DNA of 64,000 nt from Pseudomonadota bacterium (GTDB lineage: Bacteria > Pseudomonadota > Gammaproteobacteria > Steroidobacterales > Steroidobacteraceae): positions 93,099 to 157,098 of the forward strand of contig JADJXW010000009.1 of assembly GCA_016720075.1 (NCBI GenBank), read 5' to 3'. The notes beneath the pieces were generated by a model that worked only from the letters and a program-made list of their open reading frames with translations, had not been told where the DNA came from and did no database searches. Shown piece by piece: positions 19,244 to 26,671 of the stretch (positions within the stretch are counted from its first letter, which is position 1; every line of letters begins with the position of its first letter). Both the position numbers and the translations under genes were made by a program.

Positions 19244-20695
19244 CTACTGTGCCGCGCGGCCGTCCCGACGGCGCGGCAGGTTCCAGGGGTTGCCGTCCCG
19301 CAGCGCCTCGGGCAGCAGTTCCGCAGGGAAATTCTGGTAGCACACCGGGCGCAGGAAGCGCTCGAGGGCCAGCGCGCCCACGGAGGTGGTGCGGCTGTCG
19401 CTGGTGGCAGGCCAGGGGCCGCCGTGCACCATGGCATGGGCCACTTCAACGCCGGTGCCGAAACCATTCACCAGGATGCGGCCGGCCAGCCGTTCGAGCA
19501 GCGGCAGCAGCTCGTGCGCGTCGGCATGATCGGTGGCATCCATGTGCAGCGCCACCGTGAGCTGGCCTTCGAGCGCCTGCAGCACCTGCCGGAATCCGGC
19601 GCTGCCCTCGCAGCGCACCAGCAGGCCCGCGGGTCCAAACACTTCCTGCTGCAGCATGGGCTGTGCCAGGAAATCCGCCATCGATACTTCGAACAGGGCG
19701 GGCAGGCCCTGGCGGATGCCCGCCGCGCCCGCGCCGCGACCGAGCGCGCGGACACCGGGAGCGTTCTCCCAGGCGGCAACACCGGCGCCATACGCCTCGC
19801 AGATGCCATCGGTGAGCATCGTGCCCGCAGGCAGCTGCGACAACGCCGCCACGGCCGCGTCGCGGAATGCATCGCCGTCCGTTCCCCGGGGCAGCAGCAC
19901 CAGCCCCGGATTCGTGCAGAACTGGCCGACGCCGAGCGTCAGTGAGGCCACGAAGTCCGCGGCGATGCTCGCGCCGCGTGATTTCAGCGCGCCCGGAAAC
20001 AGCAGCACGGGATTGATGCTGCTCATCTCCGCATACATGGGAATGGGCACTCTGCGGGACTGTGCGATGGCCAGCAGGGCGGTGCCGCCGTGGCGCGAAC
20101 CGGTGAATCCCACGGCGCGGATGGCAGGATGCGCCACCAGGTCGGCACCCACGCTGCCGGTGACCAGCGAGAATATTCCGGCAGGGAATCCCTGCGCCTG
20201 CAGCGCTTCGCCAATGGCGATGGCCACGAGCCGCGAGGTCTCAGGATGACCCGAGTGCGCCTTGCACACTACCGGGCAGCCGGCCGCCAGCGCCGAAGCG
20301 GTATCGCCGCCGGCGACGGAGAACGCGAGCGGGAAGTTCGATGCGCCGAACACCGCCACAGGGCCCACGCCAATGCGCCTCTGCCGCAGGTCGGGTCGCG
20401 GCGCGGGTAGTCGTTCGGGCAACGGGCTGTCGAACTGCACGCCTGCAAAGCTACCCTCCCGCAGGATAAATGCGAAGAACCGTAGCTGCCCGGTGGTTCG
20501 ACCCAACTCGCCCTGCAGTCGCGCGACTGGCAGAGCCGTCTCGGCATGCGCTGAGGCGACGATGTCCGCGGAATGATGCTCCAGGCGCAACGCGATGGCC
20601 TCGAGTAGCGAGGCGCGAGATTGAGGTGGCGTTTCACGGAAAGCGTCGAATGCCGCCTCGGCGGCGCGGCAGGCCGCATCGACGCCGGGGCTCAA
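19244..20695 (-). CDS. 2,5-dioxovalerate (alpha-ketoglutaric semialdehyde) dehydrogenase
   Basis: A 483-residue aldehyde dehydrogenase of the KGSADH branch: ELGRTTGQLRFF, GPVAVFGASNFPLAFSVAGGDTASALAAGCPV, general base E223 in YAEMSS and catalytic C260 in GQFCTNPG. It oxidises 2,5-dioxopentanoate to 2-oxoglutarate with NAD(P), the last step of the oxidative aldarate route. The start is a TTG overlapping the kdgD stop (TTGA), so coupling is likely. Relatives have about 40 more residues at the N-terminus, so this protein is short at that end or its annotated start is not the true one. Confidence 0.88.
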   Translation of the reverse strand: MSPGVDAACRAAEAAFDAFRETPPQSRASLLEAIALRLEHHSADIVASAHAETALPVARLQGELGRTTGQLRFFAFILREGSFAGVQFDSPLPERLPAPRPDLRQRRIGVGPVAVFGASNFPLAFSVAGGDTASALAAGCPVVCKAHSGHPETSRLVAIAIGEALQAQGFPAGIFSLVTGSVGADLVAHPAIRAVGFTGSRHGGTALLAIAQSRRVPIPMYAEMSSINPVLLFPGALKSRGASIAADFVASLTLGVGQFCTNPGLVLLPRGTDGDAFRDAAVAALSQLPAGTMLTDGICEAYGAGVAAWENAPGVRALGRGAGAAGIRQGLPALFEVSMADFLAQPMLQQEVFGPAGLLVRCEGSAGFRQVLQALEGQLTVALHMDATDHADAHELLPLLERLAGRILVNGFGTGVEVAHAMVHGGPWPATSDSRTTSVGALALERFLRPVCYQNFPAELLPEALRDGNPWNLPRRRDGRAAQ

Positions 20696-21618
20696 GCCGC
20701 GCGCGCCCGGCGCTGCACCGAGTCGATCAGCTTGCGCAGATCGTCGAGTTCCTGCGGCAGCAGGTCGGTGAGGGGCGGCCGCACCGGGCCGGCCGGCCGA
20801 CCGATCACGTTCAGTCCCGCCTTGATGATCGACACTGCGTAGCCCTTGCCGCGATTGCGCAGCTCGATGTACGGCAGCACGAAATCCTTGAGACCTGCGT
20901 CCACCGCCGCGCGATCACGACGCCGGACGGCGCCGTAGAATTCCAGCGCCCATTCCGGCATGAAGTTGAAGATGGCCGAGGAGTAGGTGGTGACGCCCAT
21001 CTCCAGGTATGCGGGAGCGAAGGTCTCGGCCGTGGGCAGCCCGCCGATGTACATCAGTCGGTCACCCAGTTTGGCACGGATGCGCATCATCAGCTCGATG
21101 TCGCCCACGCCATCCTTGTAGCCTACGAGGTTCGGGTTGCGGTCGCACAGCTGCGCCAGCGAATGTTCGTTGACGATGGCGTTGTCGCGGTTGTAGACGA
21201 TCACGCCCAGCGGGGTGGCGCGGCACACGGCATCGACATGCGCCACGAGGCCCGCCTGGCTGGGCGTGATGAGATAGGGCGGCAGCAGCAGGATGCCATC
21301 GGCGCCGCTGCGCGAGGCCTCGCGCGCCATCTCGGTGGCGATGGCGGTGCCGTAGCCGCAGCCGGTGATCACCGGCACGCGGCCGGCAGTTTCCGCAGCG
21401 GCTGCGGCGGTGACGCGCGCCACTTCGGCGGGCGTCAGCGAAAAGAATTCACCCGTACCGCCAGCGGCGAACAGGCCGGCCACGTTCCGCTGCAGCATCC
21501 AGCCGCAATGCTGGCGGAATTCCGTCTCGGCGAAGGCCATGTTCGCGTCGAAATGCGTGGCTGGAAACGACAGAAGGCCGCTGCCCAGTCGCTTGGCCAG
21601 TTCGCGGGGTTGCATCAT
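20692..21618 (-). CDS. kdgD: 5-dehydro-4-deoxyglucarate dehydratase
   Basis: 308 residues of the DHDPS/NAL TIM-barrel superfamily, the usual KdgD length. GGTGEF (53-58), the tyrosine in VYNRD (Y142) and the Schiff-base lysine in NLVGYKDG (K168) are present. The enzyme dehydrates and decarboxylates 5-dehydro-4-deoxy-glucarate to 2,5-dioxopentanoate. The ATG at 21618 overlaps the stop of the transporter gene by 4 nt (ATGA). A much longer open frame continues upstream but is the shadow of the transporter gene. Middle gene of the gudP-like, kdgD, KGSADH operon. Confidence 0.93.
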   Translation of the reverse strand: MMQPRELAKRLGSGLLSFPATHFDANMAFAETEFRQHCGWMLQRNVAGLFAAGGTGEFFSLTPAEVARVTAAAAAETAGRVPVITGCGYGTAIATEMAREASRSGADGILLLPPYLITPSQAGLVAHVDAVCRATPLGVIVYNRDNAIVNEHSLAQLCDRNPNLVGYKDGVGDIELMMRIRAKLGDRLMYIGGLPTAETFAPAYLEMGVTTYSSAIFNFMPEWALEFYGAVRRRDRAAVDAGLKDFVLPYIELRNRGKGYAVSIIKAGLNVIGRPAGPVRPPLTDLLPQELDDLRKLIDSVQRRARAA

Positions 21619-22979
21619 GACCGGGATCCTGGAGTTGAAGTGTTGGTGAAAGAAGGTGTTGCCACCGGAGCGATCTCGATGCGCCGGATCTGGCCAATGA
21701 CGAACAGGAAGCTGAACACGGCCAGTAGCGCGTTGGCCGCCACGAAAACCAGGGCCATGTCGAACGATCCGGTGAACTGCACGATCGCGCCGATGACGAT
21801 CGGCGTGACGATCGAAGACAGGTTGCCGAACGTGTTGAAGATGCCGCCACTCAGGCCCGCGAGCTGCCGGGGCGCCACGTCGGCCATCACCGCCCAGCCC
21901 AGCGCGCCGATGCCCTTGCCGAAGAACGCGATGCTCATGAACACCAGCACCATCGCGGGCGAGTCGACGTAATTGCAGCCGAGGATGGCGAGCGACACCA
22001 GCATGCCGGTGATCACGGGGACCTTGCGCGCGCGCGTGAGCGAGCTGCCACTGCGCAGCAGCTGGTCGGACCACACGCCACCGAGCACGCCGCCGGCGAA
22101 ACCGCAGATGGCGGGCAGCGAGGCCGCGAAGCCGGCCTGCACCAGGGTGAGGCCGCGCTGCTGCACCAGGTACACCGGGAACCACGTGATGAAGAAATAG
22201 GTGAGGGTGTTGATGGCGAACTGGCCGATGTACAGGCCGATCATCGAGCGGTCGGTGAACAGCACCTTGATCTGCTGCAGCGTGAAGCGCTGGCGCGCTG
22301 CCCGCGGCGCGCCGTCGAGATCGGCCATGCCGCCGCCATCCACGATCAGCTTCAGTTCCGCCGGGCCCACGCGCGGATGGCGCGCCGGATCCTGCATCAC
22401 CTTCAACCACACGAACGCCACCAGGATTCCCAGCGCGCCCATGACGCCATAGGTCCACGGCCAGCCCATCGCATGGGTGATCCAGCCCATCAGCGGCGCG
22501 AACAGCACCGTGGCGAAGTACTGCGCGGAATTGAAGATGGCCGAGGCCGTGCCGCGCTCGCGCGCCGGGAACCATGCGGCCACCACGCGGGCGTTGCCAG
22601 GGAAGGCCGGCGCTTCGGCGAAGCCGATCATCAGCCGCAGGATGAACAGCGCCACCAACACCGAGTAGCCGCTGCCGAACGACAGCAGCGACTGAGCCGC
22701 CGTGACCGCGGACCACAGCAGGATGCTGCAGAAATACACGCGGCGGGAGCCGAACCGGTCCAGCAGCCAGCCACCGGGCACCTGGGCGATGACATAAGCC
22801 CAGCCAAACGCCGAGAACACCCAACCGAGTGCCAGCGCGTCGATGCCCAGGTCCTTGGCCAGCACGGGGGCGGTGATGGCCAGGATGGACCGGTCGGCAT
22901 AATTGATCGAGGTGACGAGGAACAGCAGCGCGACGATGACGTAGCGGAAGCGGCCGGGCGTGGAGGTTGGCTGGGGCAT
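21615..22979 (-). CDS. MFS transporter, GudP/GarP-like aldarate importer
   Basis: A 454-residue, 12-helix MFS permease of the anion:cation symporter group: YADRSILAITAPVLAKDLG, GGWLLDRFGSRRVY, GFAEAPAFPGNARVVAAWFPARERGTASA. These match the D-glucarate/D-galactarate permeases GudP and GarP. Placement at the head of an operon with kdgD and the semialdehyde dehydrogenase fits aldarate uptake. The gene is divergent from the LysR regulator with 127 bp between, the usual site for LysR control. Confidence 0.88.
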   Translation of the reverse strand: MPQPTSTPGRFRYVIVALLFLVTSINYADRSILAITAPVLAKDLGIDALALGWVFSAFGWAYVIAQVPGGWLLDRFGSRRVYFCSILLWSAVTAAQSLLSFGSGYSVLVALFILRLMIGFAEAPAFPGNARVVAAWFPARERGTASAIFNSAQYFATVLFAPLMGWITHAMGWPWTYGVMGALGILVAFVWLKVMQDPARHPRVGPAELKLIVDGGGMADLDGAPRAARQRFTLQQIKVLFTDRSMIGLYIGQFAINTLTYFFITWFPVYLVQQRGLTLVQAGFAASLPAICGFAGGVLGGVWSDQLLRSGSSLTRARKVPVITGMLVSLAILGCNYVDSPAMVLVFMSIAFFGKGIGALGWAVMADVAPRQLAGLSGGIFNTFGNLSSIVTPIVIGAIVQFTGSFDMALVFVAANALLAVFSFLFVIGQIRRIEIAPVATPSFTNTSTPGSRS

Positions 22980-23106
22980 GGTGTGACGGACTATATACGC
23001 CCGGTTTCACGGCCCTTTCATTGCCTTCCAAGCATCGATCGATGCGAATTGGGCATTGCAGCCTGGGGGGCTTTCCACCCGGTCCGCGCTCTCCTACGCT
23101 GTGGCC

Positions 23107-23997
23107 ATGTTCGAACTCATCCAGCTGCGCTGTTTCGTGGCCGTTGCCGAGGAACTGCATTTCGGCAGGGCCGCCGCGCGCCTCAACATGACACAGCCTC
23201 CGCTGAGCCGTCAGGTCCAGATCCTCGAGCACCTGGTGGGGGTTACGCTGCTGGAACGCACGAGCCGCAACGTGCGCCTGACAGCCGCTGGTCGATCCTT
23301 CCTCGTCGATGCCCGGCGTATCGTCAAGATGGCCGAACAGTCGACTGCGCTGGCCCAGCGCGTGGCCCGCGGCGAATTGGGCAGCCTCTCGCTGGGGTTC
23401 ACGGCGGCCTCCGGCTACAGCTACCTGCCCAGGCTGCTGGAGCGCATACGCACCGAACTACCCGGCATCGACCTGCAGCTCACCGAAATGGTGACGCCGG
23501 ACCAGCTCGACGGGCTTCGCAGCGGTGCGATCGACCTCGGATTGCTGCGCCCGCCCGTGAGTCTCTCGGAATTCGCGGTGATCCCGGCACTGCAGGAACC
23601 CCTGGTGGTGGCTTCCCCCGCCAGCGGTCCGATGGCCGCGCGGCGTGTGACCCGATTGCAGGATCTGGACGGCATGCCGTTCATCATGTACGCGCCTGTG
23701 GGCGCGGCGTACTTCCACGACCTACTCACCGAGCGCTTCTACGCACTCGGAATCGCGCCGCGCTACGTGCAGTTCGTCAGCCAGATCCATTCGATCCTCG
23801 CGCTGGTCGGGGCGGGCATGGGGTTTGGCCTCGTGCCGGCCGGTGCGCAGTGCATGCACATGGACGGCGTCAGGTTCGACGCGCTTCAGGAGGGAGACAT
23901 GCCTTCGGTGGAGCTTGTGCTGTGCCATCGGCGCTCCAATGACAACCCCGCGCTCGCGCGGTTGCTCCAGAACCTCCAGCAGGAAGAGTCAACGTGA
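23107..23997 (+). CDS. LysR-type regulator of the aldarate genes
   Basis: 296 residues. An N-terminal winged helix-turn-helix (ELIQLRCFVAVAEELHFGRAAARLNMTQPPLSRQVQILE) is followed by an effector-binding domain. The start at 23107 gives the standard LysR N-terminus. The gene overlaps gudD by GTGA and faces away from the transporter operon. By position it probably senses an aldarate or intermediate and controls both the divergent operon and gudD. Confidence 0.88.
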   Translation: MFELIQLRCFVAVAEELHFGRAAARLNMTQPPLSRQVQILEHLVGVTLLERTSRNVRLTAAGRSFLVDARRIVKMAEQSTALAQRVARGELGSLSLGFTAASGYSYLPRLLERIRTELPGIDLQLTEMVTPDQLDGLRSGAIDLGLLRPPVSLSEFAVIPALQEPLVVASPASGPMAARRVTRLQDLDGMPFIMYAPVGAAYFHDLLTERFYALGIAPRYVQFVSQIHSILALVGAGMGFGLVPAGAQCMHMDGVRFDALQEGDMPSVELVLCHRRSNDNPALARLLQNLQQEEST

Positions 23998-25337
23998 GAT
24001 CCCCGACGCGACTGCCGGCCATCGTCGACATGCGGGTTGTGCCCGTGGCGGGCCAGGACAGCATGCTGCTGAACCTCAGTGGTGCCCACGCGCCGTACTT
24101 CACCCGCAATGTGGTCGTATTGCGCGATGCAGATGGCGTGGTGGGCGTCGGCGAGGTGCCCGGGGGCGAACCCATCCGCAAGACGCTCCAGGATGCGGCA
24201 GTGCTGGTCCGGGGTAGCTTGGTGGGGCAGCACGCCACCGTGATGGCACAGATCCAGCAGCGCTTCGCCGAACGCGACGCAGGTGGGCGGGGCCAGCAGA
24301 CTTTCGACCAGCGCGTGACCATTCACGCGGTGGCCGCGGTAGAGGCTGCAATGCTGGACCTGCTCGGGAAGCACCTGGAACTGCCGGTTGCAGACCTGCT
24401 GGGCAATGGCCGCCAGCGAGAACGCGTTCCCGTGCTGGGCTATCTGTTTTACATCGGGGATCGCACGCGCACGGATCTTCCGTATCGCGGACCGCCGACT
24501 GCGGGAGACGACTGGCAGCGACTGCGGGACCTTCCTGCGCTGGATCCGGCGGCCATCGTCCGGCTGGCCGAGGCCGCACGTGCGCGGTACGGTTTTCGCG
24601 ATTTCAAGCTCAAGGGCGGGGTGATGGCGCCGGACGCCGAGTGCGACGCCGTCGAGGCACTCGCGCGGCGCTTTCCGGATGCCCGCATCACGCTCGATCC
24701 GAATGGAGCCTGGAGCCTCGCCGAATCCATTCGCCTTGGCGCCGGCCGACTGCGCGACGTGCTCGCCTATGCAGAGGATCCCTGCGGCGCTGAACAGGGG
24801 TTCTCGGGTCGTGAGGTGCTCGCGGAATTCCGTCGCGCCACGGGTCTGCCCACCGCCACCAACATGGTGGCCACCGATTGGCGGCAGTTTGCGCATGCCG
24901 TGCGGCTGGGTGCCGTCGACATTCCACTGGCTGATCCCCACTTCTGGACGCTGTCGGGTTCCGTGCGCGTGGCACAGTCCTGCAACGACCTGGGACTGAC
25001 ATGGGGGTCCCATTCAAACAACCACTTCGACATCTCGCTGGCGATGTTCATACAGGTGGCGGCTGCCGCACCGGGGCGAATCACCGCGGTGGACACGCAC
25101 TGGATCTGGCAGGACGGCCAGCGACTCACACGTGAGCCGCTGCGAATAGTCGACGGGGAAGTGGCGCTGCCGGCGAGCCCCGGTCTCGGCGTGGAACTGG
25201 ACGAAGAGGCGCTGCAGGCCGCGCACGCACTGTACGCAGAACATGGACTCGGTGCGCGCGACGACGCGATCGCGATGCAGTACCTCGTGCCCGGGTGGCG
25301 CTTCGATCCGAAGCGCCCCTGCCTGCAGCGCTCCTAG
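23994..25337 (+). CDS. gudD: glucarate dehydratase
   Basis: 447 residues of the enolase superfamily with near full-length match to the known enzyme: VIPV-type start (VVPVAGQDSMLLNLSGAHAP), K207 in DFKLKGG, metal ligands D235 in TLDPNGAW, E261 in AEDPCG and N290 in TNMVATD, and the catalytic H340 (GSHSNNH) with D367 (VDTHW). It dehydrates D-glucarate to 5-dehydro-4-deoxy-glucarate. The start is a GTG overlapping the LysR stop, so translation is coupled. Its stop overlaps that of the convergent UxuA-like gene. Confidence 0.95.
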   Translation: MRSPTRLPAIVDMRVVPVAGQDSMLLNLSGAHAPYFTRNVVVLRDADGVVGVGEVPGGEPIRKTLQDAAVLVRGSLVGQHATVMAQIQQRFAERDAGGRGQQTFDQRVTIHAVAAVEAAMLDLLGKHLELPVADLLGNGRQRERVPVLGYLFYIGDRTRTDLPYRGPPTAGDDWQRLRDLPALDPAAIVRLAEAARARYGFRDFKLKGGVMAPDAECDAVEALARRFPDARITLDPNGAWSLAESIRLGAGRLRDVLAYAEDPCGAEQGFSGREVLAEFRRATGLPTATNMVATDWRQFAHAVRLGAVDIPLADPHFWTLSGSVRVAQSCNDLGLTWGSHSNNHFDISLAMFIQVAAAAPGRITAVDTHWIWQDGQRLTREPLRIVDGEVALPASPGLGVELDEEALQAAHALYAEHGLGARDDAIAMQYLVPGWRFDPKRPCLQRS

Positions 25338-26503
25338 CCGAAACGCTCCACTGCCTGCAGCAGTCCGCGGATGTAGCCGTAGGCGAAGGCGAACGAGGCC
25401 TCGTGGCCGTCGTCGGCACGATTACTGCCGCCGAGGTTGTAGGCGTATTCGTCTGACTTCTCGCCCGGGGGCGGGGGCACCAGCGGCACGTGGTCGGGCA
25501 TGATCATGCCGTCGTAGCCCACCTCGCGGTACGTGAGCGCAGCCTGCAGCATGTCCACGTCGCCGTCGTCATGGAAGGTCTCGACGAAGTGGTCGCGTCC
25601 GCCGCGGATATTGCGGAAGTGCACGTTGAAGATCTTCTTGCGCGACCCGAAATAGCGGATCACGTCGAAGATCTCCTTGCCGGGCGAAACCAGGTTCTCC
25701 GAGACCGTTCCCTGGCAGAAGTTCAGGCCATGCCAGGGGCTTTCACGCAGGCTGATGAACTTCTTCATGCCGTCGATGGTGCCCAGTACCGTGTCGATGC
25801 CCTGGTATCCCGGCGGTGGCACGCCCGGATCATGCGGATGGCAGGCGATGCGCACCTTGTGCTCGGCCGCCACGGGTACCACCCGTTCCAGGAAATAGTC
25901 GATACGTTCCCAGTAGCGTTCGGCATCGACCAGGCCCGCGCGGGTCAGCGGCGGACTGGCCTGGGCGCTGGAGCGGTCCCACCCGCGGTACACCGCATCG
26001 CCGCGGCCGCCATTGGTGTAGTTGCGCAGCACCCCCAGCAGGCTCATGTTGTACTTGACCGCCGGAATGCCAGCCTGGGCGCAATTGCGGATCAGTGCCT
26101 GGAACGCCTCGATGTCGCGGTCGCGCTGGGGGCTGTCCGCCAGCATGATGGCCGGGTTGCCCTCGGCGTCGATGTGCGTGGAGCGCAGCAGCACGCTGTC
26201 CACCATGTCCACACTGATGCCATGGCGCTGTCCCATTTCCTTCAGACGTTTGAGTTCGTCGACCGTGGGGTACAGACGCTTCGGATCGGCCATCAGAGCA
26301 GAGGCGCTGATGTGCTTCACCCCATAGCGGGCCATGAACGCGAAATGCGCTTCCGATGTCGGCCCGCTCTGGCAACCCAGCTTCAGCCGGGAGGGCGGGC
26401 GCTTCCGCACGGAGGGGCCTGAGTCTGCGCCAAGGGCCGGATTTCCGGCGCCTGCTGCCGCGCCAGCGAGGCCGGCGGCGATGAAACTGCGTCGATCGAC
26501 CAT
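25334..26503 (-). CDS. Tat-exported mannonate dehydratase (UxuA)-like TIM-barrel protein
   Basis: 389 residues from the ATG at 26503. This start begins a twin-arginine signal (MVDRRSFIAAGLAGAAAG); upstream in-frame codons look non-coding. The barrel carries UxuA-like features: a HPHDPGVPPPG metal-site segment, NFCQGTVSEN, NVHFRNIRGG, GDVDM and a MPDHVP end motif. UxuA dehydrates mannonate in the cytoplasm, so export is unusual and the true reaction may differ (epimerase or dehydratase of a periplasmic sugar acid). It converges on gudD with overlapping stop codons. Confidence 0.75.
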   Translation of the reverse strand: MVDRRSFIAAGLAGAAAGAGNPALGADSGPSVRKRPPSRLKLGCQSGPTSEAHFAFMARYGVKHISASALMADPKRLYPTVDELKRLKEMGQRHGISVDMVDSVLLRSTHIDAEGNPAIMLADSPQRDRDIEAFQALIRNCAQAGIPAVKYNMSLLGVLRNYTNGGRGDAVYRGWDRSSAQASPPLTRAGLVDAERYWERIDYFLERVVPVAAEHKVRIACHPHDPGVPPPGYQGIDTVLGTIDGMKKFISLRESPWHGLNFCQGTVSENLVSPGKEIFDVIRYFGSRKKIFNVHFRNIRGGRDHFVETFHDDGDVDMLQAALTYREVGYDGMIMPDHVPLVPPPPGEKSDEYAYNLGGSNRADDGHEASFAFAYGYIRGLLQAVERFG

Positions 26504-26671
26504 GGAAGACCCCCTTGTCGTGATTGCGAATGCGCTGACGTCAGGGTATGGGCGCGGCTCCCGTGATCGATCCAATTCCGGCATCCATCCATAGTGCCTT
26601 GGAATTGGTCCCTTGACGCTGGATGGCCCTATCGTCAGGGAATCAAGAAACTGCACATGCTCGGGGGATCC

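Noticed and set aside
20692..23232. A single 846-residue minus-strand ORF
   Set aside because: Only its last 308 codons are KdgD. The rest is an arginine- and histidine-rich shadow of the MFS transporter gene in another frame.
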